Shown here: positions 16,504 through 25,172 of the stretch, one piece after another
Layout: every line of letters starts with the position of its first letter
Numbering within the stretch: position 1 is the stretch's first letter
Origin: Ferdinandcohnia sp036962685
GTDB taxonomy: Bacteria; Bacillota; Bacilli; Bacillales; Bacillaceae_L
DNA: 64,000 nucleotides
Assembly: GCF_036962685.1 (NCBI RefSeq)
Contig: NZ_JBALOP010000007.1
Span: 124,001 to 188,000, forward strand
Direction: 5' to 3'
Made by a program: the position numbers and the translations under genes
Notes under the pieces: generated by a model
What the model was told of the DNA's origin: nothing
The model's database searches: none
Seen by the model: the letters and a program-made list of their open reading frames with translations, nothing else

Positions 16504-17529
16504 ATGAAAGTAGATTTATTTGATTTTGATTTGCCAGAGGAATTAATTGCGCAAACTCCACTGGAAAATCGAGAGGCATCAAGATTAATGGTAGTGGATA
16601 AGGAAACGGGTGAAATCACCCATACACATTTTCACTCCATCCTGTCTTACTTAAATGAAGGAGATTGCCTTGTCCTAAATGATACGCGTGTGCTTCCTGC
16701 TCGTCTTTATGGCGTTAAAGAAGACACTGGTGCAAAAGTAGAGGTGCTTCTTCTAAAACAAAAAGATGGAGATACTTGGGAAACACTTGTAAAGCCAGCA
16801 AAGCGTGTAAAGGAAGGCACTGTGTTAACCTTTGGTGATGGTCGATTAAAAGCAACATGCACGGAAATCGGCGATCACGGTGGCAGAATGTTGGACTTTC
16901 ACTATGAGGGAATTTTTTATGAGGTCTTAGATGCGTTAGGTGAAATGCCGTTGCCTCCATATATTCATGAGCAATTGGACGACAAAGAGCGATACCAAAC
17001 AGTTTATGCGAAACATCGTGGGTCAGCCGCTGCACCTACAGCAGGGCTTCATTTTACAGAAAAACTACTTCAAGAAATTCGTGACAAAGGTGTACATATA
17101 GCTTTTATTACCCTGCATGTTGGGTTAGGAACCTTCCGCCCGGTAAGCTCAGACACAATTGAAGATCATGATATGCATTCGGAATTCTATCAGATGACTG
17201 ACGAAACGGCTACATTGCTAAACGAAGTGAAAGCAAAGGGTGGAAAAATCATTTCTGTAGGAACGACTTCGACCAGAACACTTGAAACCATAGTGAAAAA
17301 ACATGGGAAATTTGTAGAGTCAAGTGGATGGACAAGTATATTCATTTATCCTGGATATCAATATGAGGCAATTAATGGACTCATCACAAACTTCCATCTT
17401 CCAAAGTCAACTCTCATCATGCTTGTAAGTGCTTTAGCTGGGCGCGAGAATATCCTCCATGCCTATAATGAAGCAGTAAAAGAACGTTATCGATTTTTTA
17501 GCTTCGGAGACGCAATGCTTATTAAATAA
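16504..17529 (+). CDS. queA: S-adenosylmethionine:tRNA ribosyltransferase-isomerase QueA
   Basis: 341 aa, ATG after an AAGGTGA RBS. Family landmarks are FDFDLPEELIAQTPLENREASRLMV at the N terminus, LNDTRVLPARL, and the long GSAAAPTAGLHF / HVGLGTFRPV block. It transfers the ribosyl part of SAM to preQ1 in tRNA to give epoxyqueuosine. It is followed by tgt, which inserts preQ1, and yajC, the standard order. Confidence 0.97.
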   Translation: MKVDLFDFDLPEELIAQTPLENREASRLMVVDKETGEITHTHFHSILSYLNEGDCLVLNDTRVLPARLYGVKEDTGAKVEVLLLKQKDGDTWETLVKPAKRVKEGTVLTFGDGRLKATCTEIGDHGGRMLDFHYEGIFYEVLDALGEMPLPPYIHEQLDDKERYQTVYAKHRGSAAAPTAGLHFTEKLLQEIRDKGVHIAFITLHVGLGTFRPVSSDTIEDHDMHSEFYQMTDETATLLNEVKAKGGKIISVGTTSTRTLETIVKKHGKFVESSGWTSIFIYPGYQYEAINGLITNFHLPKSTLIMLVSALAGRENILHAYNEAVKERYRFFSFGDAMLIK

Positions 17530-17584
17530 TAGGAAATTTCGGGGAGTGACACACCACTACCCACAATAAAGGAGACAGTAATCA

Positions 17585-18724
17585 GTGACGGCAATAAAAT
17601 ACGAACATATTAAAACTTGTAAGCAAACAGGTGCAAGATTAGGAATTGTACATACACCACATGGTTCTTTTGAAACGCCTGCATTTATGCCGGTTGGAAC
17701 TCTTGCAACGGTAAAAACAATGTCACCTGAAGACCTAAAGGAGATGGGAGCTGGTATTATTTTAAGTAATACTTATCATCTTTGGTTAAGACCAGGACAT
17801 GACATCATTAAAGAAGCAGGTGGCCTGCATAAATTCATGAACTGGGATAGGGCAATCCTGACAGATTCAGGTGGATTCCAAGTATTTAGTTTAAGTGAAT
17901 TTAGAGAAATTAAGGAAGAAGGCGTTCATTTCCGCAATCATTTAAATGGAGATAAGCTATTTTTATCTCCTGAAAAAGCAATGGAAATTCAAAATGCTCT
18001 TGGATCTGATATTATGATGGCATTTGATGAATGCCCGCCATATCCGGCCAGCTTCGAATACATGAAAAAATCAGTAGAACGTACGAGTAGGTGGGCAGAG
18101 AGATGTTTAAAAGCTCACAGTCGCCCACAGGACCAAGGACTATTTGGTATTATTCAGGGAGGGGAATATGAGGAACTTCGAAAACAAAGTGCAAAAGATT
18201 TAGTATCCTTAGATTTTCCTGGGTATGCAGTCGGTGGTTTATCTGTTGGTGAGCCTAAGGATGTGATGAATAGAGTTCTCGAATTTACAACACCACATTT
18301 ACCAGATGATAAGCCTAGATATTTAATGGGAGTAGGTTCGCCGGATTCTTTGATTGACGGAGCAATCCGAGGTATCGACATGTTTGACTGTGTTCTTCCA
18401 ACCAGAATTGCTCGTAATGGGACCCTTATGACCAGTGAAGGAAGATTGGTTGTGAAAAACGCAGAATATGCACGCGATTTTAGACCATTAGATGAAAATT
18501 GTGATTGCTATACTTGTAAAAATTACAGTCGTGCATACATTCGACACTTAATTAAGACAAGTGAAACATTTGGAATTCGACTTACTACTTATCATAACCT
18601 GCATTTTCTGTTAAAATTAATGGAGCAAGTCAGACAAGCGATTCGCGAAGATCGTCTTGGAGACTTCCGCGAAGAATTTTTCGAGCGATACGGGTTTAAC
18701 AAACCAAACGCGAAAAACTTCTAA
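17585..18724 (+). CDS. tgt: tRNA-guanine transglycosylase
   Basis: 379 aa, GTG start with AAAGGAGA upstream. TIM-barrel enzyme with FMPVGTLATVKTM, LTDSGGFQVFSL, the DCVLPTRIARNG loop (catalytic Asp and tRNA contact) and the zinc site CDCYTCKNYSRAYIRHL (CxCxxC...H). It exchanges guanine 34 for preQ1 in GUN-anticodon tRNAs. Cotranscribed with queA. Confidence 0.98.
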   Translation: MTAIKYEHIKTCKQTGARLGIVHTPHGSFETPAFMPVGTLATVKTMSPEDLKEMGAGIILSNTYHLWLRPGHDIIKEAGGLHKFMNWDRAILTDSGGFQVFSLSEFREIKEEGVHFRNHLNGDKLFLSPEKAMEIQNALGSDIMMAFDECPPYPASFEYMKKSVERTSRWAERCLKAHSRPQDQGLFGIIQGGEYEELRKQSAKDLVSLDFPGYAVGGLSVGEPKDVMNRVLEFTTPHLPDDKPRYLMGVGSPDSLIDGAIRGIDMFDCVLPTRIARNGTLMTSEGRLVVKNAEYARDFRPLDENCDCYTCKNYSRAYIRHLIKTSETFGIRLTTYHNLHFLLKLMEQVRQAIREDRLGDFREEFFERYGFNKPNAKNF

Positions 18725-18766
18725 ATAAAGAAAAATGTAATTATGATAAAGCGGGAGGTGAAATGA

Positions 18767-19027
18767 ATGGAAGGTATTTTAGGTACAGTTGGTCCTTTAA
18801 TTTTAATGTTTGCGATTTTCTATTTCTTATTAATTCGTCCACAACAAAAGCGTCAAAAGGCAACAGTTCAAATGCAGTCAAGCCTTGCAAAAGGTGATAA
18901 AGTAGTGACAGTTGGCGGATTACACGGAATTATTGATTCAATCGATGAAAACAAGGTAGTCATTAAATCAGGAAATGCGAATCTTACATACGACAGACAA
19001 GCAGTACGTGATGTCATTAAGGACTAA
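18767..19027 (+). CDS. yajC: Preprotein translocase accessory protein YajC
   Basis: 86 aa with one N-terminal membrane helix (about 5-24) then the conserved FYFLLIRPQQKR motif and a small beta domain (KGDKVVTVGGLHGIIDSI). It associates with SecDF at the Sec translocon; secDF itself is about 3.8 kb downstream. Last gene of queA-tgt-yajC. Confidence 0.96.
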   Translation: MEGILGTVGPLILMFAIFYFLLIRPQQKRQKATVQMQSSLAKGDKVVTVGGLHGIIDSIDENKVVIKSGNANLTYDRQAVRDVIKD

Positions 19028-19038
19028 TTGAATTCAGC

Positions 19039-19068
19039 AAAAAAGAGCGTCTCACAACGCTCTTTTTT
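19039..19068 (+). terminator. Terminator between yajC and the convergent yrzE-type gene
   Basis: Stem AAAAAAGAGCG / CGCTCTTTTTT with an 8-nt loop. A-rich on the left and T-rich on the right, so it can serve both strands. Confidence 0.9.
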
Positions 19069-19451
19069 TATGCTTCTCTTCTTGATGGAGTGGTCATATT
19101 CACTCCGAAAATTCCACCAATGACAGCAGCTGCTAGGAAGCCAGCATGATATATTGTTTGTTCTGCAGAAAATGTAGCATCATAGCCTAAGAACTGTACA
19201 ATAAACACAATGATGGAATACAAAATGCCTGTTCCACCGCCAATTAGCCAGCCTTTTTCCTTTCCTTTTCCACCTGATACAAACCCTCCAGCAAAAAGTG
19301 CAAGGAAGGAAGCACCTAAAATTACCCAAGACATGGATGATTCTTGAAGTGAAGTAAAACGCATTAATAGTGAAATAAGTAAACTTGATACAATAACAAT
19401 TACAAAAATTGCTACAACACCATAAACCATTGCAACTCCCATTTTTCTCAT
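19068..19451 (-). CDS. TIGR04086 family membrane protein (YrzE-like)
   Basis: 127 aa with four hydrophobic segments (about 8-30, 42-60, 66-88, 98-118) and the small-residue motif GGFVSGGKGKEKGWLIGGGTG between segments 2 and 3. This matches the TIGR04086/YrzE family found next to yajC in Bacillus. Function unknown. Transcribed opposite to its neighbours and convergent with yajC. Confidence 0.8.
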   Translation of the reverse strand: MRKMGVAMVYGVVAIFVIVIVSSLLISLLMRFTSLQESSMSWVILGASFLALFAGGFVSGGKGKEKGWLIGGGTGILYSIIVFIVQFLGYDATFSAEQTIYHAGFLAAAVIGGIFGVNMTTPSRREA

Positions 19452-19648
19452 GTCGATTCTCTCCCCCTCAATTTACCTTAGTACGAGCATATTCATGTCC
19501 AATATGAATTAGAATAAGAAGTACAAACTTTTCTTGTCCCAACTAAGAAGTTCTGAAAAAACCTATGAGTAAATGTTTTTCTTCATTTTGAGTAAACTAA
19601 CATGTGCTAAGCTTTTTAAAATTTTTTATATGAGAGGGGGCTTTCGTT

Positions 19649-20314
19649 TTGGGCGAATACCTCATCATAATTGGGAGGACGGTTTTACTTTATTTTATTA
19701 TCCTAATGATTTTTAGATTGATGGGTAAGCGTGAAATAGGAGAACTTAGTCTTCTAGATTTAATCGTATCAATGATGATTGCTGAAATGGCTGTCATTGC
19801 GATTGAAACGACAGATGATCCAATTTTACACTCCGTTGTACCGATGGTTTTACTTCTAGTAATCCAATACACTCTTGCCCTCCTTTCACTAAAAAGTAAG
19901 AAAATAAGAGAGATTATCGATGGTAAACCAACCGTTATTATTAACAGGGGAAAAATTGATGAACATGCGATGAGACAACAACGTTATAATTTTGATGATC
20001 TGATGATGCAACTGCGCGAAAAAAATGTGAAGAACTTAGCGGATGTAGAGTTTGCCATATTAGAGTCTTCAGGTGACTTATCCGTGCTCGCAAAAGGAAA
20101 GAATCAACCTTCCGAAACATCAGATTACACAATGGATTTACCACTTATACTTGATGGGGAAATCCAAGAAGAACATTTAAATCAAATTAACAAATCGGAA
20201 TTTTGGCTGAGGTCTGAAGTGAAGAAGCTTGGGCATAGCAATATTAAGGAAATTGCCTATTGTAGCTATCACCACGGGAAACTACATGTTGATATCAAAG
20301 ATGAAAAAAGGTAA
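19649..20314 (+). CDS. DUF421 (YetF/YrbG) family membrane protein
   Basis: 221 aa, TTG start with GAGAGGGGG upstream. Three N-terminal membrane helices (LLYFIILMIFRLMGKREIGELSLLDLIVSMMIAEMA region) are followed by a cytoplasmic DUF421 domain (about 90-160, GKPTVIINRGKIDEHAMRQQRYNFDDLMMQLREKNV) and a tail. YetF-type proteins in spore formers include relatives of the germination and heat-resistance 2Duf proteins; the specific role here is unknown. The B. subtilis counterpart by position is yrbG. Confidence 0.85.
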   Translation: MGEYLIIIGRTVLLYFIILMIFRLMGKREIGELSLLDLIVSMMIAEMAVIAIETTDDPILHSVVPMVLLLVIQYTLALLSLKSKKIREIIDGKPTVIINRGKIDEHAMRQQRYNFDDLMMQLREKNVKNLADVEFAILESSGDLSVLAKGKNQPSETSDYTMDLPLILDGEIQEEHLNQINKSEFWLRSEVKKLGHSNIKEIAYCSYHHGKLHVDIKDEKR

Positions 20315-20335
20315 CCGATATGGGTTACCTTTTCT
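20306..20335 (+). terminator. Bidirectional terminator between the DUF421 gene and spoVB
   Basis: Stem AAAAGGTAACC / GGTTACCTTTT overlapping the stop codon of the DUF421 gene; symmetric A and T flanks suit both converging genes. Confidence 0.85.
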
Positions 20336-20339
20336 TCGT

Positions 20340-21902
20340 TTATAACAGCAATGAAAGTTTTGGACCAATAATTGGTATTCTTTTAACCTCTTCTTTCGTT
20401 AACAGTTTAAAAATAAATAACAGAATGACATAGACGAATGATGTTACTCCTATTGCAGCAAGTGTCCTTATAGCAAGTGAGGCATCTATTAAGAACATTT
20501 GATAAAAATAATGACCTGCTACCCCGGAAAGGATCATTGTAATCCCGCTCTTAATATAATCCCGAATATAGAAGCTATAGGAGATTACTTTCACAATCGT
20601 TGAAAAGTGAAGTAATGTGACAAGCATCATTCCAATGACAATGGCAAGTGCGGCCCCCATGATCCCTAAGGATGGTCTTGTTGCAAGAATAAAAATTGCA
20701 GCTGTTTTAATGAAATTTCCGATAAAACTATTGATCATCGCTGCCTTTGCTAAATCGAGTGCCTGTAACGTTGCTTGGAGAGGTCCTTGAAAATAATAAA
20801 AGATAAAAAACGGTGCCATTACTTTTATATAGATGGCCGAATTACTATTTCCGTACATAAGCTCCATGACAGGTGAAGCAAACACATATAAAACAACAAT
20901 TGACAAGCCTCCTGACACGAGTGATAAACGTAACGCCTGTTTAAGGCGATATTCGATTAACAATGATTGCTTTTTTGCTGCAGCTTCACTTATTGACGGT
21001 ACAAGAGCTGTTGAAAGTGAAGTCGTTATAAAAGATGGAAGCATGAGCAATGGCAAGGCAAACCCCGTGAGTTCTCCATATTGTCTTGTCGCAAGATGGG
21101 TAACAACACCAGCAATCGCTAAACTTTGGGCAACTACAATCGGTTCAAAAAACCACGAAATTGAACCGATTAATCTGCTACCTAATGTTGGAACTGCAAT
21201 TCGTGTCAAATCATTGAATGTTTCTTTTCCGTTCCTAGCAGCTTTGAAAAAGTTTTTTCGAATCCGAATCCGTTTTTTCATTTTAAACATAAAGAATAAA
21301 TAGAGTAACGACATGAATTCTCCAACAACAGCTGAAAGCATTGCACCTGCTGCTGCATATTCAATGCCCATCGGTAAAAATGCTTTTGTAAATACATACA
21401 CTAACGTAATCCTGACGACTTGTTCAATGACCTGTGAATAAGCAGGCGGCTTCATATTTTGACGACCTTGGAAGTAGCCGCGGAGAACGGACGAAATCGC
21501 CACAATCGGAACAATCGGTGAAATAGCTAATAAAGGATAATAGGTTCGTTGGTCAGTGAGTAGAGTCTCGGATAACAAAGGTGCAAGAAAAATCATCATT
21601 GGGGTAAAGATAATACTTAATATGCCTGTAATTGATAGAGAGACCACTAGAATTTTTTTAATTCTTCTCTTATCACCCTGAGCCTCGGCTTCTGCTACTA
21701 ATTTCGATATTGCCACTGGCAGCCCCATTTGGGTTAATGTAATAGTGAGGACAAATGTAGGGATTGCCATCATATAAAGCCCTACGCCTTCTTCACCAAT
21801 AAGCCGTGCGACAACAATTCTATTGATAAATCCTAATATTCTTGTAATGAGTCCTGCGATAATTAAAATTAATGTTCCTTTAAGGAATGTTTGCTTTGAC
21901 AA
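20340..21902 (-). CDS. spoVB: Stage V sporulation protein B, MOP-family lipid II flippase homologue
   Basis: 520 aa, TTG start with AGGTAGGGA upstream on the minus strand. About 14 membrane helices in the polysaccharide/lipid flippase (MurJ/Wzx-like) fold, beginning SKQTFLKGTLILIIAGLITRILGFINRI and with YFQGRQNMKPPAYSQVIEQ in the middle. SpoVB is required for spore cortex synthesis, presumably by flipping peptidoglycan precursors in the mother cell. Position between yrbG and comN/secDF matches B. subtilis. Length is typical. Confidence 0.92.
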   Translation of the reverse strand: MSKQTFLKGTLILIIAGLITRILGFINRIVVARLIGEEGVGLYMMAIPTFVLTITLTQMGLPVAISKLVAEAEAQGDKRRIKKILVVSLSITGILSIIFTPMMIFLAPLLSETLLTDQRTYYPLLAISPIVPIVAISSVLRGYFQGRQNMKPPAYSQVIEQVVRITLVYVFTKAFLPMGIEYAAAGAMLSAVVGEFMSLLYLFFMFKMKKRIRIRKNFFKAARNGKETFNDLTRIAVPTLGSRLIGSISWFFEPIVVAQSLAIAGVVTHLATRQYGELTGFALPLLMLPSFITTSLSTALVPSISEAAAKKQSLLIEYRLKQALRLSLVSGGLSIVVLYVFASPVMELMYGNSNSAIYIKVMAPFFIFYYFQGPLQATLQALDLAKAAMINSFIGNFIKTAAIFILATRPSLGIMGAALAIVIGMMLVTLLHFSTIVKVISYSFYIRDYIKSGITMILSGVAGHYFYQMFLIDASLAIRTLAAIGVTSFVYVILLFIFKLLTKEEVKRIPIIGPKLSLLL

Positions 21903-21953
21903 TTCATTTTCCCTACCTTCTCAAAAAAGGTGATATCATTTACAATTAACTAT

Positions 21954-21976
21954 ATGCTTGGTATGTGGCCAAGCAT
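21954..21976. repeat. Perfect inverted repeat in the spoVB upstream region
   Basis: ATGCTTGG / CCAAGCAT with a 7-nt centre. Read on the minus strand it lies beside CATATAGT (21956-21949), which resembles a sigma-E -10 element for spoVB. It could be part of the promoter or an operator. Confidence 0.35.
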
Positions 21977-21988
21977 GACAAGTATCGT

Positions 21989-22172
21989 TAACTTCATTCA
22001 GCAGAANNNNNNNNNNNNNNNNNNNNNNNNNNNNNNNNNNNNNNNNNNNNNNNNNNNNNNNNNNNNNNNNNNNNNNNNNNNNNNNNNNNNNNNNNNNNNN
22101 NNNNNNNNNNNNNNNNACCCACATCGTGTGGGCCAAAAATCTGGGAGCAAATACGCCAAGGCGCATTTGATT
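21989..22172 (+). repeat. Family-1 repeat, copy D (long form, mostly gap)
   Basis: Left arm TAACTTCATTCAG at 21989, then a 110-nt gap, then ACCCACATCGTGTGGGCC, AAAAATCTGGGAGC and GCCAAGGCGCATTTGATTA. It lies between the divergent spoVB and comN, pointing at comN, and accounts for most of this 318-nt interval. Confidence 0.88.
22007..22116. other. Assembly gap (110 N) inside repeat copy D
   Basis: N run; the flanks show that it replaces the 5' half of the repeat. Confidence 0.99.
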
Positions 22173-22220
22173 AGAGTAGAAAAATGGGAGAGATGACGAG
22201 TGAACCAAGGAGAGACTCAC

Positions 22221-22502
22221 ATGTATGACAAATTTCGTGAAACAATTCGTCCATTTTTACAAAGTAAGCTGGAAGAATTTGTTTTGTACGGATATGACAG
22301 TGTGAAAGAGGAGGAACTTTGGGAGTTCCTGAAAAATAAAACATGGAGAAAAGAAAAAGAAGAGAAGCTTTTATATCAAATTGTTAGCGATATTTTGTCT
22401 ATTAAAGTTGGAGATTATATGAACTATGCTACTGTGGAGGCTTTCAAAGCACCAAATTGGTTTGAGGGCGAAGGAAAAGACGTATTAGATAAATTACTAT
22501 AG
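22221..22502 (+). CDS. comN: Post-transcriptional regulator ComN (YrzD family)
   Basis: 93 aa from ATG 22221; AAGGAGAG lies 9 nt upstream, whereas the in-frame GTG at 22200 precedes that RBS. The sequence (MYDKFRETIRPFLQSKLEEFVLYGYDSV, then WRKEKEEKLLYQIVSDILSIKVGDYMNYATVEAF) is that of the small helical ComN family. In B. subtilis ComN controls comE mRNA post-transcriptionally and locates to division sites. Position before secDF agrees. Confidence 0.85.
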   Translation: MYDKFRETIRPFLQSKLEEFVLYGYDSVKEEELWEFLKNKTWRKEKEEKLLYQIVSDILSIKVGDYMNYATVEAFKAPNWFEGEGKDVLDKLL

Positions 22503-22546
22503 TCCACTATTATATGGATGTGGGTTATCATTTACGAAAACTGTAA

Positions 22547-22575
22547 TTGACATGAAAATCGCATTGTTTCATAAT
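22547..22575 (+). promoter_or_regulatory. Sigma-A promoter upstream of secDF
   Basis: TTGACA (22547-22552), 17-nt spacer, CATAAT (22570-22575). It predicts a leader of about 210 nt that would include the family-2 repeat. Confidence 0.65.
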
Positions 22576-22647
22576 TGTGATGGAGGGCTTAAAGGACAAG
22601 CTATGTTGTATAAACTCAAAAATATAAAATTTCGTTCGTTGTTTTGA

Positions 22648-22768
22648 TGTCTAGCTCTAGGCGCCATCGGCTCGAGGTCATAAGCCAATCGCTTCTGAAG
22701 GCAAAAAGCGCCTTCTGTCAGCGCTCGTCTTATGCTTGTCGCCGATAGACAGGCGCCTTGCGCTTTTC
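22648..22768 (+). repeat. Family-2 intergenic repeat, copy 1
   Basis: From TGTCTAGCTC to CTTGCGCTTTTC. It can fold into a long stem: GGCGCC and ATCGGC on the left pair with GCCGAT and GGCGCC on the right, CATAAG pairs with CTTATG, and GAAGGC with GCCTTC at the tip. A related copy is at 39051-39171, and a collapsed one at 32031-32053 in the opposite orientation. It ends 25 nt before the secDF start. Confidence 0.85.
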
Positions 22769-22793
22769 TAATTAAAGGAGGATCTACATACTT

Positions 22794-25043
22794 ATGGTTA
22801 AAAAAGGCCGCATCGTGGTGTTTTTCGTATTGGTGCTTCTCTTTGGAGCCTTAATCGGAACTACCGGTACAGACACCGCAAAAAACATTAAATTAGGACT
22901 CGACCTCCAAGGTGGATTTGAAATTCTCTATGAGGTAAAGCCAGCCAAGGAAGGCGATATCATTGATAGAGAAGCCCTAGTTAGTACGGTAAATGCATTA
23001 ACTAACCGTGTCGACGTGCTAGGGGTAAATGAGCCAAATATTCAAATTGAAGGTAAAGATCGTGTTCGTGTGCAATTAGCAGGTGTAGAAGACCAAGATA
23101 AGATTCGTGAAATTCTATCAACACAAGCTAAGCTTACGTTTAGAGATGTAAACGATAATGTCTTACTGGATGGCTCTCAATTAGCACAAAATGGTGCTAA
23201 ACAATCATTTGATGAAATGGGCAGACCGTCTGTTGCCTTAACAGTTAAAAATTCCGACGATCTGAAAAATGCAACCCAAAAGGTTCTGGATTTTGGTACT
23301 CCAAATAACCTTATGGTGATATGGTTAGACTTTGAAGAAGGTGTTGATTCCTTTGAGGCTGAGAGTAAGAAACCAAATCCAAAATACCTTTCAGCTGCAG
23401 GTGTAGACCAAGTATTTAACACAAAAACAGTTTCAATCACCGGTGGTAATTTTACCGTTGATTCAGCAAAAGAACTTGCCTCCTTGTTGAACGCAGGTGC
23501 ACTTCCTGTTGATTTGGAAGAAATATATTCAACATCAGTTGGAGCAAAATTCGGTGAGCAGGCATTAGACAAAACCGTTTTCGCAGGGGCAATTGGGATT
23601 TTCTTAGTGCTATTATTTATGCTTGTATTTTACCGCTTCCCTGGTTTAATTGCTGTGGTTACTTTAAGTATCTTTGTTTATTTAAACTTACTAGTTTTCG
23701 ACTGGATGAATGCAGTGCTAACTTTACCAGGTATAGCAGCCTTAATCCTCGGAGTAGGTATGGCGGTCGATGCTAATATTATTACCTACGAAAGAATAAA
23801 GGAAGAGATAAGGTCCGGGAAATCAATCTTGTCTGCATACCGTACAGGTAGTAAGAACTCATTCCTGACTATCTTTGATGCAAATATTACAACAATCTTA
23901 GCAGGTGTGGTCTTATTTATATTTGGTACAAGTGCCGTAAAAGGCTTTGCAACTATGTTAATTGTAAGTATTTTATTAAGCTTCTTAACTGCAGTATATG
24001 GAAGCAGACTTTTACTAGGGCTATGGGTTAACAGTAAATTTTTAAATAAGAAGCCAAGCTGGTTTGGTGTCAAGGAAAGTCAGATTCGAAACTTAGCGGA
24101 TGCCGATCCAGAAGGAAATTTCCCAACCCGATTCGATCGCTTTGATTTTGCGAAGCATAAGAATAAATTCTTTATTGGATCAGGAATTATGGTCATCGTA
24201 GGTATAGCAGTATTGGTAATATTTAGACTAAATCTTGGTATTGATTTTGTTGCTGGTACCCGTATGGATGTCCTTGCAGACCATCCAATTTCTCAAGAAG
24301 AATTAACAGATGAACTTGGTAAGCTAAATTTAGAAGCTAAGGAAATCATTATTTCTGGAAATAATAATGAGACTGGGGTTGCTCGATTTGACGAGGAGCT
24401 TTCAAAAGATGAAGTAAGTAAAGTTAAAGCTCATTTCCATGATCTATATGGAGCAGACCCTAACGTAAGTACAGTTTCTCCAACTGTAGGCAAAGAATTA
24501 GCACGTAACGCAGTTATTGCAAGCTTAATCGCGATGCTTGGCATTATCATTTATGTTGCTTTCCGATTTGAGTGGTTAATGGGATTAGCTGCGATTGTAG
24601 CGCTTGTCCATGATGCATTCTTTATGATTGCGTTCTTTAGTATCACTCGTCTTGAGGTGGATGTCACATTTATCGCGGCAATTTTAACCATTATCGGTTA
24701 TTCAATCAACGATACAATTGTTACCTTTGATAGAATTCGTGAACTTTTAAAGAAGAAAAAGCGTATTAAAACATATGAAGACCTTGCAAGTGTCGTGAAT
24801 AGTGGATTAAGACAGACATTAAATCGTTCTGTTAACACAGCTATAACCGTTCTCTTCACAAGTTTTGCCTTATTATTATTTGGTGGACAGGCTATTACCA
24901 ACTTCTCATTTGCCTTAACAATCGGATTAGTAGCTGGTATGTATTCATCCATCTTTATTGCAGCACAGCTTTGGTTAGTATGGAAGACTAAGCAAATTAC
25001 AAAAAAACAATCTGTAAAAACAGAGACTGAACCACAAGTGTAA
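22794..25043 (+). CDS. secDF: Protein translocase subunit SecDF (fused)
   Basis: 749 aa with SecD and SecF fused in one chain, as in Bacillus. The SecD half has the LGLDLQGGFEILYEV motif, a periplasmic-type domain (about 45-265) and six membrane segments including AALILGVGMAVDANIITYERIKEE. The SecF half begins near 445 with LGIDFVAGTRMDVLAD and has the partner motif IGYSINDTIVTFDRIRE. It uses the proton gradient to assist late export steps. AAAGGAGG lies 12 nt before the ATG, slightly distant. Confidence 0.97.
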   Translation: MVKKGRIVVFFVLVLLFGALIGTTGTDTAKNIKLGLDLQGGFEILYEVKPAKEGDIIDREALVSTVNALTNRVDVLGVNEPNIQIEGKDRVRVQLAGVEDQDKIREILSTQAKLTFRDVNDNVLLDGSQLAQNGAKQSFDEMGRPSVALTVKNSDDLKNATQKVLDFGTPNNLMVIWLDFEEGVDSFEAESKKPNPKYLSAAGVDQVFNTKTVSITGGNFTVDSAKELASLLNAGALPVDLEEIYSTSVGAKFGEQALDKTVFAGAIGIFLVLLFMLVFYRFPGLIAVVTLSIFVYLNLLVFDWMNAVLTLPGIAALILGVGMAVDANIITYERIKEEIRSGKSILSAYRTGSKNSFLTIFDANITTILAGVVLFIFGTSAVKGFATMLIVSILLSFLTAVYGSRLLLGLWVNSKFLNKKPSWFGVKESQIRNLADADPEGNFPTRFDRFDFAKHKNKFFIGSGIMVIVGIAVLVIFRLNLGIDFVAGTRMDVLADHPISQEELTDELGKLNLEAKEIIISGNNNETGVARFDEELSKDEVSKVKAHFHDLYGADPNVSTVSPTVGKELARNAVIASLIAMLGIIIYVAFRFEWLMGLAAIVALVHDAFFMIAFFSITRLEVDVTFIAAILTIIGYSINDTIVTFDRIRELLKKKKRIKTYEDLASVVNSGLRQTLNRSVNTAITVLFTSFALLLFGGQAITNFSFALTIGLVAGMYSSIFIAAQLWLVWKTKQITKKQSVKTETEPQV

Positions 25044-25048
25044 ACAGT

Positions 25049-25082
25049 AAAAAGTCGTGAGTATATCACGGCTTTTTATTTT
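25049..25082 (+). terminator. Terminator after secDF
   Basis: Stem AAAAAGTCGTGA / TCACGGCTTTTT, 5-nt loop and T-rich tail. Confidence 0.88.
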
Positions 25083-25172
25083 CTCTAATAGACTTGATGA
25101 GCAGTTCTGATTTAGGATACACTAAAATGCATGTGTCGTATTCTCAAACTTACATTGAGAGGATGAGATTTT

